Below the pieces are notes generated by a model. The model worked only from the letters and a program-made list of their open reading frames with translations. It was not told where the DNA came from and did no database searches. Shown here one piece after another: positions 34,285 to 46,386 of a DNA stretch of 64,000 nt. Origin of the DNA: Tricholomella constricta (lineage: Eukaryota; Basidiomycota; Agaricomycetes; Agaricales; Lyophyllaceae); NCBI GenBank assembly GCA_013368375.1, contig JAACJP010000017.1, positions 434,001 to 498,000 of the forward strand, written 5' to 3'. The translations under genes and the position numbers were made by a program. Every line of letters starts with the position of its first letter. Position 1 is the stretch's first letter.

Positions 34285-35255
34285 TTATCTTCGTTCAGAT
34301 TCGAGGACTTCGTCAGCGGTCACGACAAGATCCATCTTCCAGTCGTGATCTCCTATCGGGACCGCGCTTCCCTCCAACACCTGCTCACGCAGAGCTAATG
34401 CCACTGTGTCGCATTCTCGGCGTAAGAACATGTAAAGAAACGTGTCGAGCGGTCAAAACATACCCAAAAGCGGCCGGGGTTTGCCAGTAGAGCAGTACGA
34501 TGTAATGAAGCGATCGTAATACCCTTTCCCATGGCCAAGGCGCGATAAAGACTTATCAAATGCGACGCCTACACGTAGCCAACGCAAACAGTTAGACTGT
34601 TATTCTGGGTATCGGCGTGTACTGACCAGGTAGTAAGATTATGTCCAATCCCTCGAAATCGGGATCCATTGCTGCAATGAAAGCTTTGTCCAAGGATTTC
34701 CGAGGTACATTACAGTTTTACTTACCATTCTGCCTCGGGGAGCCTTGCCATTGAGGCTCCGGTTCCTTGATCCCCCACACTCCACTAGGAAGGGAGTTGA
34801 GATCTTCAGTCCCATTCAACTTCAAGAACTCCATGTGCCCCTCCTTCGACGCGATCTTCGGGACAAAGAGATTCTGGCCTGCGAATTGATACTTTTCAGC
34901 GCGGGGAGGTTGCCTGAGGTGTGAAGCACTCTTACCCCGGGCCAGGATCTCTGAGACCAGCGAAGATGTGTCCAACTCGCCCGAGGGCATACTGAGATAA
35001 CAGCTCACGGACCTGGATCGCTGGAACGAGGGCAGCGATAGCACGCGTGCTGCGACGGCTCGCGCTGCGGGAGAACACAAGCACATGTTAACGATCTTCA
35101 AGAATCCTGTTGGCTGAACTGATGGCTTTCTGGATAGATTTTGAATGCTCACATTGTTCTTCGATCGCAGAGGCAGGCAGGAGCTGTAATTTAGCCGACA
35201 TGACCTTCCGTAGGGCCTTTTTCTGCGCCCTGAGGGAGGTGAGCGTCGCAGCCAT
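34285..35255 (-). CDS. MTHFS: 5-formyltetrahydrofolate cyclo-ligase
   Basis: This enzyme converts 5-formyl-THF to 5,10-methenyl-THF with ATP, feeding one-carbon metabolism. Six exons (35255-35153, 35064-34936, 34878-34726, 34671-34627, 34568-34464, 34403-34285) give 217 residues, the usual family size. Visible are the basic N-terminal helix QKKALRKVMSAKL, CYLSMPSGELDT (folate site), the substrate/ATP loop FDKSLSRLGHGKGYYDRFI and the closing PIGDHDWKMDLVVT. The 3' end of the neighbouring hydrolase lies 98 bp away in convergent orientation, and PIG-P starts 196 bp upstream in divergent orientation. Confidence 0.92.
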
Positions 35256-35450
35256 CTTTAATATAGATAATAGCGAGTATTAGCCCGTAGAAGAGATGAT
35301 TCTAGAGATATATAGTCAATGGCCACCCAAGTCGGTGAAAGTGAAAGCTAGGAATTTAGAAAGCCTCGAGATTTCGGCTTGCAAACAATAATCCGGACCC
35401 TTCTCTCCCACCACCTCCGCCTGAAATCCTTCAAATGACAATGCTTATCT
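35256..35450. promoter_or_regulatory. bidirectional promoter with uORF at 35435-35458
   Basis: 195 bp separate the MTHFS and PIG-P start codons. On the plus strand an ATG at 35435 opens a 7-codon frame whose TGA (35456-35458) lies just inside the PIG-P coding region, in another frame. This is a candidate overlapping uORF. Confidence 0.5.
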
Positions 35451-36054
35451 ATGGCTGACCCGAACACAAATTCCTTCGGTGAATTAGACCGCCGTCTAGA
35501 TACGCCCTCCCGGAGCCGCGCCCCAGAATTCTACGGTTTCGTGGCATGGACGTCTACGTCTCTCGCCTTCATCCTATACGTCCTCTGGGCACTAGTTCCA
35601 GACGAATATATCCAACGGGCTGGCATCAACTGGTATCCAAACCGGTAAGCATCTATCCTTTCTTCCAGCTTTTGACCTTTGGCGTCAACTGCTTGTCTAC
35701 TAGTGAATGGGCCTTGCTCCTCCCCGCGTGGTCCATCGTCCTCGTTATCACGACTTATATCGTGTATTCCTCAATGGCCATAGCTGCTACGCCGTCGTTC
35801 TCCGATATGAGCTCAATAACAGGTACGTGTACTTAGCGCTGACGTTTAAAGCCACGCAAAAGACCCTGCCCGCTGACGTATTTTCGGGCACGGCAGATCG
35901 GCGCGTCCTTTTCCCTGCGGATCCAGAGGATAACGCCCCGTATCTCATTTCGGGAGGTACCCCTGCCTTGTACGACATACCCATCGGCATGGTAAACCGT
36001 GTTTTGTACGATCAGGCCTCCCAGGCATCCGAGCCGGAAGCTGAGCAGCGCTAG
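35451..36054 (+). CDS. PIGP: GPI-GlcNAc transferase subunit PIG-P
   Basis: Three exons (35451-35644, 35704-35822, 35897-36054) give 156 residues. PIG-P (yeast Gpi19) is a small subunit of the ER complex that starts GPI-anchor synthesis by moving GlcNAc onto phosphatidylinositol. Two membrane helices are visible: FYGFVAWTSTSLAFILYVLW and WALLLPAWSIVLVITTYIVY. Between them lies the short loop ending INWYPNREWA. The family's C-terminal signature follows: PEDNAPYLISGGTPALYDIP. Length and order match the family throughout. Confidence 0.92.
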
Positions 36055-36371
36055 TAATGGTGCAAAAAATATATTGTTGTCAAATCCATCAATCATACAT
36101 CCATCGTAATGTCAACTAACCGATATGAGATGAGTGTACAGTGTACGCATGTCAAAACAATTCGTAGCAAAACAATCACAAGACGGTAGAATACATAAGA
36201 CAAGGCCGAGCAGGAAAGCAGGAGGTTTTGTGAGCTACATAAATACGAACCAGATGGGGCACAAAATTATTTGGCCCCAGATAACATGGTGACGGGTATA
36301 TAGATGCGTGTATTAACGATTATAGCTAAAAGCATAAAAGCAAGAGTGAAACCAGTCGAGAGTGATAATAC
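36055..36371. other. convergent 3' intergenic region
   Basis: 317 bp between the PIG-P and zinc-finger stop codons, AT-rich. No gene is seen. Confidence 0.5.
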
Positions 36372-38162
36372 CTATTCAGCGCTATTGGGCTGTGGACTTG
36401 CCACCGCCGGTCCTGGAAGAATCCGAAACTGCAGGACAAATGAATAACAAAACTCACATCACATCAGAGCCAATCACAACACGCACCTGCGAGGGGTGAT
36501 ACGGGTACAACGGCGCGTCAGCGTACGAATCGCGTTCTTCGAAAGGCACATGAGGGTCATGCCCAGACGAAGAACTCGGAACAACGGCACGAAACGGGAT
36601 AGACAGAGCTGACCTCCTCCGACCCCAGCCCACTGTAGAGTTCAGCACCTCCTCCTCCTGTCCCCCATCTGACTCCTCCGAGTCATCGTCCGACAGCGTC
36701 GTGAGATGCTGAGCTTTCGTCCGCGAGGACAGGCTGGGTGGCATCCACCTCAGCTTGTACGGCATCTGGCTCATCTCGTGCGGCGCAGAGGCCGACGGCA
36801 GGACAGTTGGGGTGTCGAAGCCGACGACGTACGGGGGCGCTGCGGATTCGCGCGTCACAGACGTGTCGACACCGTGTGTGCGGAGGTGCCGTTTTGCGTT
36901 GGAGCGCACGGTGAAGGTCCTTGCGCATCCCGCGAACCCACATGGGAATGCTGGTATAGAAAGCAAGGAACAGAGAATCCAAACCCACGTCAGATGGAGA
37001 AGCAGACGAGAGCAGAGTAGAGACTGACGTTTCAGATTGTTGTGGGTGTTCATATGCGTTTTGAGGCCACTCGGGCTGTGAGGGTATACAAGTGGTTAGT
37101 CAGGGAAGGAAAGTACGTAGGACATAGAGGAGGAAAGGCGGACCGGGGGAACATTTTCCCACAGACTTCGCACTCGTGCATTTTGGATTTCTTCTTTTTG
37201 GCCTGTGGATTGGCCTGCAGTTGGGATTTGGAGGAAGATGACGATGCCGCTGTGTCAGCATTTACTTGGTCCGTAGGCTCTGAGAAAAGGCCGAATCGCG
37301 GGGATGCAGGGGACTCTGAGCCTTGCGTTTGAGCCATCTTAGATGAACTGCCGTCCGGCAGGTGGGCATGATCGTAAGCGCCTGCCAGTGGTGGCGATGC
37401 GCTTGACCAGCCCGCGTCATTACGCATGGGAATGGAGGACTGGAAGGGGGGGTGGAGGGGCGTAGGGAGGTTGTGTAGACCGTCGGTCTCGAAAGTAGCA
37501 TATGACGCGCGGTCTACACCCCCTCCGGAATCCGAATGAGCAGGGGGGCTATATGACGCCTCCAAATGTGTTGCTTCCGGAGAAAGGTTCCTGGGAAGTA
37601 ACAAAAGCGGCGGGTGCAGCTGCTCTGGCACATCCTCGGTGTAGTGCGGATTGCAACGGCTTGATCTCTCCAAATTGCTGAGCAAGTGTCGATCGTATAT
37701 ACGCCTTTGGTGCGAGGAAGACGTGTCTGAAGGGCCGCTATGGTAGAGATAACGATCCGACTGGATGGGTTGAGGGATTGAGGACATTGTGGGAGGCATC
37801 TGGTCGAGATCGGGCTCAGCATGAGCTCCGAGCCTTATGGTGTCGGTAAAGTGACCATTCCCTGCAGAACTGTATGAAGGCGAGTACGGGTTACCAGTAT
37901 TACGGGCATTCGTGCGCTGCGAGGACTCGGGGTAGCTCGTGGGCGCTGTCCCAGCCTGCTTATGATTGAATATAGCGTTGAGTGGGTAGTGCTGCGATGG
38001 GAGATTTGAGTGGTGCGGTGAAACGTAGGTCGGGTGCCGTCGGTGCGATTCTGTGGGATATAGCGATCCCTGCGATTCACCAAATGATCTGGACAGGGTT
38101 TTGTCGTGGTCGTAGTTAGCGAAATGGCCTGATATGGGTAAATCCTCTGCACTGGGCTTCAT
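36372..38162 (-). CDS. C2H2 zinc-finger transcription factor
   Basis: Four exons (38162-37144, 37075-37029, 36950-36487, 36428-36372) give 528 residues. The first 325 residues are Ser/Pro/His-rich and probably disordered. A basic stretch (QAKKKKSK) precedes two adjacent C2H2 fingers: CEVCGKMFPRPSGLKTHMNTH and a second from CGFAGCARTF to HLRTH. Introns cut the first finger after Arg and the linker before Pro. The fingers are of the kind seen in many basidiomycete regulators with only two DNA-binding fingers near the middle. An acidic stretch (DDDSEESDGGQEEE) and a short conserved-looking tail FRILPGPA follow. Target genes are unknown. Confidence 0.87.
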
Positions 38163-38920
38163 TGGGGCTGGTCGTAGTTGAGCACGCTGTTGTTCGACGT
38201 TCGAGCCCTAGCAACTTGTACTCGGGCTGGTGGGGTTTTCTGGACAAGAATCACGGCTAGGACGTATTTAACGCAGGGTTGACACGGTTGGGATGGCTGC
38301 TTCTGTGCACGTTATTCCAAACCACTTAAATAGTCTGTTACCTGAAAGTAAAATGTAAGGGTGCAGAAAACTAACCCAAAACACGGCAAAAATAGTAATT
38401 CCCTGTCCCCACTCTCTTATCACAATCGCGCGCTGGACATGAGCGAGGACTGACACGTTTAGATTTCTCCCTATGCAAGTTCGAGTCGAGAGAACCCGTC
38501 AGTGGCTCAAGGCGAGCTCCGTTGAGCAGAAGACTGTAGGATAACACAGACAGCAAGAGTCACTGGAGTCGTCGGTCAATACAGTTAAACAACAGAAGAC
38601 CAAAAGGAGGGGTCTTAAGCTTCTAGCACGGTAAAGTTTTGCAGCATCCATTGGAGATGAACGCCTTTTTGTCATTACGTAACGCTTGATGCTGGTCCCG
38701 ACCGGCCACCGTTGAATGGACCGAATGTACACTCGCCGAACACGCTGCAATACCATACATCTATTCCAAGGTCGTGGGGTGAACGTTGGTCCGAATGAGA
38801 TCTCATCTGTCATTGACTACAATAAGGCGAACTGAGAAGGAACAGGAGGCGTACGAGTCAAGCTTGACACCTTAATTGATATCTAATCAGTCGATGGCCC
38901 ACAGGACAAGATCTTGTACC
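38163..38920. other. intergenic, promoter of zinc-finger gene
   Basis: 758 bp between the zinc-finger gene start and the EXO1 stop. Frames present have no family signature. Confidence 0.5.
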
Positions 38921-41506
38921 CTACCTGAATCGCTTCAGCATCTCTTTGGAAGATATGGCAATCCGAACCACCTCCTCCTCGTCGAAAACGTCGACAATCG
39001 AGGTATCAACAGCTCCGGCGCCCTTCACGGCCTCAAAAAACGGCAAGCTTTTTCGCATATCGGCGCGCCGCGGCTTCGGAACCGCACTCGGGGTGGAGAT
39101 CTTCAATACAGTGCGTGGGTATGGCATGGGTCGCAGCCGTGAGTCCGGATGTGGTATTGTATGTCGTCCACCAGGCGTCACATTCGTCTCTCTGCGCGTC
39201 AGGTTCGGCAGGCTGGCTCTCTGGGCCTTCGTCCGTCCACCAAGCGCCCAGCGCTGCCGCCAGCCGGTAATCACCGCCTGCTTTCGCATTTCGTGCGCAT
39301 TCGCGATGTCCTGTTCTACATCATCCGGGTCCCCGTAATGGTCTTCCTGTGTCAGATGTGTCGGCGGAGATGGCGTCAGTGTCGCTGGGGAATTGCAAAT
39401 AAAGCCTTGTCGGCCCTCGTCGTCCGAACAGTCTATGTCGCTCGAACGATCGTCTCCGAACGATCGCCGCAGATCGGGACCCGGAAATGATCCAGAAGGA
39501 GCTGTTGGTAGATTGGAACGAGATGGGCGCGGTTGAGGTAAATCCAATGAGCGGGTGCGAAGAACAGGACGTGGCGTCATATCCAACGTTCGATTCTGTT
39601 TGACCTGAGACGGCGGACTCGACACCGGGTCCGCTCCGAATTCCAAATCCGCTGAGCATCTGCGAGAAGTGGCCTTGTCAGGCCTCACCGGCGACGACAG
39701 ATCCTGGATCTCTCCAGAACAAGACGGCGTCTGTGAAATATACCCATCCTCCTGCTCTACCGTCTCGTACATTGTTGGATCCTCAAGATCCATTTCCATC
39801 TCCGAATCGACCTCGCCCTGCGCCTCAACTGAGAGGTGGGAGTGAACCTCGTCATTGTCGTCGTCGTCGTTCACAATACATATATTCTCCTTATTTTCAC
39901 GCTCTCGTGATGGACCCGCGACCGTCTTTGCAATTGGTGCACTCCGTGATGCCGGTGGGTCGAAAAATTTGGACCTCTGCTTCTGCTTCTTTGCAGCAAT
40001 GTCGCGGTCCATGACCTCTGCCAGCGTCCGCTTGCCGCTTGCCTTCCAAGTCGCAGTTTTCCTGGCGCGTATGGGAGATAGAGATCCTCGTCCCTGTCTC
40101 GGCGGGATCTTCGGATTCGGGCCTGAGAGCGGACGTCAGTTCTTTCCTCGTCCGGTAAATGACGAAACAAACCAAAGAAGCTGAGAATGCCCTCCTTTGC
40201 AGGCGTAACTACCGCCTTGCCTTTTCCTTTGTCACGGCAGTTGGTTTCCATCGAAGTTGGCTTCACGCGTACGCGTACGCGAGGCACGAATTCAGGGTAG
40301 ATGTCCTTCATGGGCTCGAGCGTAGCGGGATCAACATCTCCCATCGCCAATTTCTTCGCAAGGGATGGTTCCAAATGACTGTTCGGACGTATGAGATGAA
40401 AATCTGTAACTTTCAGACGCAGGACTTACCATCCCACATACGCTTCGTCCTGCGCAGTCCAATCTGCATCGACCTCATTGAGGTATACCAATGTCTCCTT
40501 CATCGGACAATACACGCGCTGGTGGCGAAAGCACTTCTCCGCCAGCCTAAACTGCTCGAGATATTTCCTGGGCACGGCCTTCTTCCCCTCCAGCAACAGC
40601 ACCCTCACGACCTGCTCCGCCGTCTTCCACTTCCGTAACAGCGTACACGCCGTCTTCAGGCCCACACCCGGGATGCTTGGGAGATAGTCGCAACCACTCA
40701 AAATGGCCATCTCGCGGAACTGGACATCGGACCATCCGGCAAGAGAGATGTCGGAGCCGTTGCCGGACACTGAGCCAAACCGGTCACGCGAAATGGAGAC
40801 GACGGTGTTTGCGACGGTGTCGAGCTTGAAGAGGACGTTGCGGCAGCCGAAGACGAGGAGATCCGAGTCCTCCGTGATGATCCCATCAACTAGGCCATTG
40901 CGCTCGAGGTACGCTAGTTGGGCATCGGCTTCGTATGGCGCGACGACGTATGGGACGGACTCGGCGCGTAGTGCCTGGGAGGTACGCGTCAGAATGCCAA
41001 CGCAGCGGAAGGACGTGTCAACCGACCTTGATGAACTGGAAAGCCATTTGGGGCGTCACGTCTATGCATTTAACGTAGTATTCACGCGCTTGGCTGTGTT
41101 TCCCCTGAGCAGCGAGTGCGTTGCCGCGTGCAAGGCTTTCGTCCCGCCGTTGCTTGCGGTCGTCTTCTGTTCCTTTCTTAGCTGGGAGTGGGCCACCGTC
41201 AAAGACGATGTAAGGCTCAATATTGTGGTGTCGCAGCAGACGCACTCGGTGCATAGCATAATCAACATACCTATACGGCCAGAGCATTCCTTGTCAGTAA
41301 CAGCTCACCCGCGACCTAGGCGCATCAGTCAAGAACGAAACTCACTTATGCGTGTCCTTTCCTGTAGCCAATTCGGTGGCACACGCGTAAACCCCTCTGT
41401 GCAGCCATACATACGCGTCGACCGCGAGAGTCTGCCCTGAAAACTCGGATAGATGTTTCGTGACTTGGATGGATTTGAGGGCGGGGAGGAGGCCAGTAAT
41501 TCCCAT
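38921..41506 (-). CDS. EXO1: exonuclease 1 (XPG/RAD2 family)
   Basis: EXO1 digests the nicked strand in mismatch repair and resects broken ends. Five exons (41506-41346, 41270-41027, 40974-40430, 40378-40173, 40122-38921) give 785 residues. The metal-binding acidic residues fall at the same numbers as in human EXO1: D30 in VDAYVW, D78 in FDGG, E150 and D152 in PYEADAQ, D171 and D173 in TEDSDLL. The helix-turn-helix region reads SGCDYLPSIPGVGLKTA. The C-terminal half is disordered, Ser/Pro/Arg-rich and acidic in parts, as in other EXO1 proteins where it binds MSH2 and MLH1. The start is MGITGLLPAL; the initiating Met and Gly are required for catalysis in the family. Confidence 0.94.
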
Positions 41507-41961
41507 CTCAGAGTGGATATGTCGTGTCGTCAATAGCGCATGCGCTGTGGCAAAGAATGAGTAGCTTTATAAGCTGGTGAACAATTGTTGGACAGTACAA
41601 ACGAGAAATTATTGTTTGCGATCATACATATGATGGCAAGTCGTGACAAAGACACACAAATAACGCGTTCTGATTTGGAACGGAGTTGGGGTGTTGTGGA
41701 CGCGTTTGAGACGCGCCTTATTATATGTTGACGTGACATGTGTTCCGAGGCACAGAGTGGTATATATATTTCTAGGACAACAGAATAAACTTGTATACTA
41801 AGAAAGAATAAGGCCAAGATAATTGACCTTCGAAAGCGTACTCGTGCTGGAACGCCTAAAAGATCGAAAATTCTGATAACACCTGATTTCCACACCCCGA
41901 CCAATCAAGCCTTTCAATGATAGTCATATCACCACCGCGCTTTATATGAGGTGGCAGAAGG
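41507..41961. other. intergenic, promoter of EXO1
   Basis: 455 bp, AT-rich around 41750-41850. No supportable gene. Confidence 0.5.
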
Positions 41962-43076
41962 CTAACCCTTTCCTGGTGCGTCATGGGCGTGGACCGGAGA
42001 GGTAGCGCGCACGCGAAAGGACCTGCATGCAGAATCCCGTTGAGCAATCATAGTCAACATCATGTACATGGACTGACTGGTGCATAACTCGTCCACCTTG
42101 TCTTGAGAAACCCTCCCCCAAAGCCCCGGAGTGAACCCAGATCGCAGAGCGAGGGACTGGATGAAGGCGATGGGTATCGCAGTGGACGAATCAGGAGACG
42201 CGGAGATTTTTTGTTTCTCTTTCATGCGTGGGCGGTCGTGCTGAGAGAACATTGAGTGTGTGCGTCGAGAACAGTTCGCTCAAGGTTACCTGGCGAGCAT
42301 CATATAGGAGGCCTTCAATGGACCCTCCTATCGTCTTATCCTCCCACCACCAGCCGGCTTCACCAGGGATGTGGGCTGTACCTCGAAGGTACATGTAAGA
42401 CGCATGATGGCCTGAAGTGTATGACCACAGTGCCGCCGGTGCGTGCTTCGCGATGTCGGGAGGCGCAATCATACAATGAGTCTAAAGTTAATTTCATTAA
42501 TGAAGCATTAAGTGTATGGAGGCGAAACTACCATGTAGCGCAGGTGGCAGAACATCTCCCGCGCCATTACAATGGCAGTCAAAAGCAGATGGCGGCGCCA
42601 TAGCTGAGGATAGGCCGACCTCATCTCGAAGGATGCGGATAAACCTGCCGCAATCTTCAGGCTCGATGTTAAGCCATAAAACATTGAACTGACAGAGAGT
42701 TACGTACTTCTCCGGTGATATAGATGACAGGAGAGTCCGAGAAATGGCGCTCAGAATCGTAGGGGGCAGATGTGACATCCACGACCACTTCAAAGGGACA
42801 TAATCGGTACCAAGACGCAACAGCATGAGCAACGGCCGGGGGAGCGACGGAGTCGAAGGGAATGCGAAGTGTGGAAGCTATTACACCGGGCGTATAATTC
42901 GCGACCGCCTTTTTCAACGCCGGCGCGCACACCGCGAGCGCTCGTGAGCAGCACGAGAGGTCAATTGCGAGGTGATAGGCCTCTCTGAGCGCGGTCTCTG
43001 TCACTGGATTGACTGGGTTCCTCGAGGTTGGGGGGAGACCAAAAGATCCGAATCCGTAACTGAACGAGATAGGCAT
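41962..43076 (-). CDS. unrecognised four-exon gene
   Basis: Exons 43076-42708, 42654-42532, 42481-42290 and 42240-41962 give 320 residues, with all three introns (53, 50 and 49 bp) between codons. I do not recognise the family. Visible stretches include a helical first exon (AVCAPALKKAVANYTPGVIAS), a second with LLLTAIVMAREMFCHLRYM, and an aromatic and acidic motif GEAGWWWEDKTIGGSIEGLL. The tail reads TPGLWGRVSQDKVDELC. There is no signal peptide or clear membrane helix. The consistent phase and open frames make a real protein likely, and it sits between EXO1 and a P450. Confidence 0.65.
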
Positions 43077-44100
43077 GGCGAAATTCCAGAGGCGTATAGA
43101 GTTCGATGGCTGACAGATTTATATATAAAGGTCAGGATTCTTCCCTATGCCACAGGTCTCCGTGTCTCACTCCAGCGTGGATAGCGATCGACATGGAGGC
43201 CAAGATCTCATATTACCCACGTCGAGGTGTGGATAGTTCGGTGAAATAGGAGCAAGACACTCAACTATAGGAGCAGGTGTGTAGCTCAGCGTGACATCAT
43301 TATATGGCACTTAGAAGCCTCGTTTAATGGCGTCTACAGGCAGGAAGTTTAATGTGGTGCATCAGTGCCGGCTCAACCTTTAAAGATGATCAACGATGAT
43401 GGACGATAGATTCAATTCCCGACTACGCTTCCTGTGCTGATCACGTTGCACACGCGTCAAGGTCACGCGATTTGCTGAATGGACTGCTCCGACTCGCGCT
43501 TGCACCTGCCTACTGAGCTTCGACGTCAGGCAACGAAGCAGCTCGAACCATCCGTATATGGGCTTTGCTCTCAACAGTTATCACTCACAGCCATCCAATA
43601 TTAGGATCTCGGGACCATGTCAGCCAGGAAACTCACACATCATGGCCTTTCTTCCGGATCCGGCACGCAAGAGGAAGATGGGGCCTACATCTTACTACTT
43701 ACATCAATGCATCAAGCTTGGTGGCAGATTATTTGATGGCGAGACTGCCGCTGACTGCCGCCGGTCTCCGCGAAATCACATCATGTCATTGTCAACACGA
43801 ACGGCATGGCCGCGTGGGGACATCTCGAAATCTTTAGTCTTTAGGGCTGGTTCCATCATTGCAGTGGAAGTTCGACGACCCAGCAGAAGCCAGCCTCGAT
43901 CTGTCGAGCCGTCTGAGCGTAGACGTGGACGGAATGTCGGCAAGGAGCATTTGAAGTGAGTTCGTATTTCCCATATGGCGATACCAGACTCAAGTAAATG
44001 TACTTCACCTTAGTATCTAAACATAGGTCGACGTGACGCGCCACACAAGCCAGATTATTTTGCCCTTTGCTACGCATATTTCGAAGACAAGGCTTTGAAT
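43077..44100. other. intergenic, promoter of P450 gene
   Basis: 1 kb divergent region. A 133-codon plus-strand frame at 43558-43959 has no domain or splice support and is not called. Confidence 0.45.
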
Positions 44101-46386
44101 ATGGCACCCTCCTTAATTGAAGTCGTCGCTGGGCTTTCAACGGCCTGGATAGTCAAATCCCTGTTGCAGAAGTACCTTGCGATCAAGGCTACGCAACCCC
44201 AGCTTCGGTAGAACAGCGCCTCTCATTCTCTGTAGGAACTTGTCTGACGACTCTTAGGGTCTGCCCTGGTGGATCACTTCTGTGGCTACACCCTTTCCGT
44301 ACACTTGCGCTCGTGCTAGGCCCCATATTTCCCTTGAAAGGTCACATGGGATACTATTATGCTGCGTTTTCCCGTAAGTCAAACATCGTACACTGTAGAA
44401 CAAGCGATAAACATCACGTACTTTAGTATTCAGGGAATATGGCAGTACCTGTCTGTCGTCTGTTACATTCTGGAAAGCTATCCCAACTTTCTGGCTCTCC
44501 GACGCCGATGCAATCAAGACTGTCCATACAAGTCGTGCCATTTTTCCGAAAGATGTCGAGGCTGTGAGTGATGATCTACTATCCCTCACCCAAATTTAAT
44601 ATGTGCTCAGTATGAGACTATCAATATCTATGGTCAAAACATGGTGGGCACTGAGGGAGCAGAGTGGAAGCGACATCGATCAGTTGCCAATTCGGCCTTC
44701 AACGAGGTGAGTGCCCAAGTCATGGCAGTTTGTTCATCCGATTGATATTTTCCAGACCAATAACGCTTTCGTCTGGCGCGAAACTAACCGTGTGGTTGAT
44801 GAGTGGTTCACACAGATCGGTGAAGCAAAGCCAGACTCTGAAGGAGGTGTGCTCGTGGACCTACTAAAAGATCTCACCCAGGTTAGCAGTATACTTCTGC
44901 ATTCTCGATAAACCTCTGAACTTTCACAGGTTACCCTGCTGGTGATCTCGTCTGCGGGTTTCGGACGCCGGGTGTCATTCAAAGACGACTCGAATACCGA
45001 ACCTCCTCCAGATCACAAAATGGCTTTCAGACCCGCTGTAACGGCTACTCTCCACCACGTCATCACCAAGGCCGTGACTCCGACATGGCTGTTTAACCTC
45101 TCAGATCGTCTATACCTACCTCTGATCACACCGCTGCTTAACGAGGCCCGAGGCTCATTCGACGCTTTGCGTCTCCACATGCTTGAAGTGATCTCCCTTG
45201 CACGCGCGTGGATTGCCGGGGGTAAGACATCAAATATGGATGCTGCGCTGCTCCGCAACCTTGTCGAAGCGAACATGTCACATAACGATAACGGTAAGCA
45301 CCTTACCGATGACGAGCTGTTGTCAAATACCTTTGTAAGCATCCGAGTCTCGTCCCAGCATTACAACAATGACCGACCCCCTTCGTATAGACCTTCTTAC
45401 TTGCGGGCCATGGTGAGATCCCATACACTCGACTTCATACTTCTCCTCATTAATGTTCACGCAGAGACTTCGGCGCATTCGCTTTGCTTCGCCATAATGC
45501 TTCTGGCGCTCTACCCCGACGTTCAGCAGCGCGTCTACGAAGACTCTCTTCGACTATGGCCCGACGGTGCCGCCCCGAGTTCTCCATCAGTACGTCAACA
45601 TCGCCTCGCGCAATTTTTTCGATCTCTTATACTTCACGCAGCCCTACAAAGAGTCCATGGCGAAACTGGTATTACCAAACTCGTCACCCTCTTGCACAGC
45701 CAATGCTCATCCCATGTATATTATAGGATTATACTACTGCTGTGTTCCATGAAACCCTTCGTCTATTCCCGCCAGTCCCGCGTCTCGCTAAACACGTCCA
45801 CGCGGATACAACGCTCAGGGCGCGTCGGTTCCGGTCAAGCCCAGAGGGCAAGGTCACCAACGTGGAGAAGTTTGACGTCCCTGTCCAGTCTGGGAGCATC
45901 GTCATCATCGACATCATCGGCCTTCACAATAACCGTACGTTTCATCATCGTCTTATGCACTTCCTCATCGCCTGACTACTTTCTTCTGTCTCCTTGCACC
46001 ATCAGCGATACATTGGGGTGAGGACGTTGCCGAATTCAAACCGGAGCGGTTCATCGACACCGACACGTACCGCTGGCCGCGGGACGCTTGTGTGTTCTTT
46101 CTCCCTTATTGCCCATCTACAGTCCTTTCTGAAACAAGTGTTGTTCGTCTCCCACACAGTCAACGCGTTCTCTGCAGGCCCACGCAGCTGCATCGGCCAG
46201 CGGTTTGCCGTCACAGAAAGCACCTGTATCCTCGCGCGCATCGCGCGGACGTACGAGGTCCACGTCACGGATGAACTCAGGAGCAAGTCATGGGCCGAGC
46301 AGAAGCGTATTTTGCTCGCCTGGACACCTGGAATCACGATCACGCCCAAGAACGCGCGCTTAACGTTCCGCCGTCGCTCACAATGA
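44101..46386 (+). CDS. cytochrome P450 monooxygenase
   Basis: About 12 exons encode a membrane-anchored P450, a heme enzyme using NADPH-P450 reductase to oxidise small molecules. An N-terminal hydrophobic segment (VVAGLSTAWIVKSLL) is the ER anchor. The C-helix has AEWKRHRSVANSAF. The I-helix, rebuilt across two introns, reads FLLAGHETSAHSL. The K-helix ExxR lies in FHETLRLFPPVPR, and the PERF region in FKPERFIDTDTYRWPRD. The heme loop is FSAGPRSCIGQRFA with the ligand Cys. The final exons give ITPKNARLTFRRRSQ. No stop or frameshift was met. The CYP family cannot be fixed by eye. Confidence 0.9.

Noticed and set aside
38461..38500. tRNA B-box-like GTTCGAGTC
   Set aside because: No cloverleaf or A box at the right distance. 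I saw no tRNA gene in the window.
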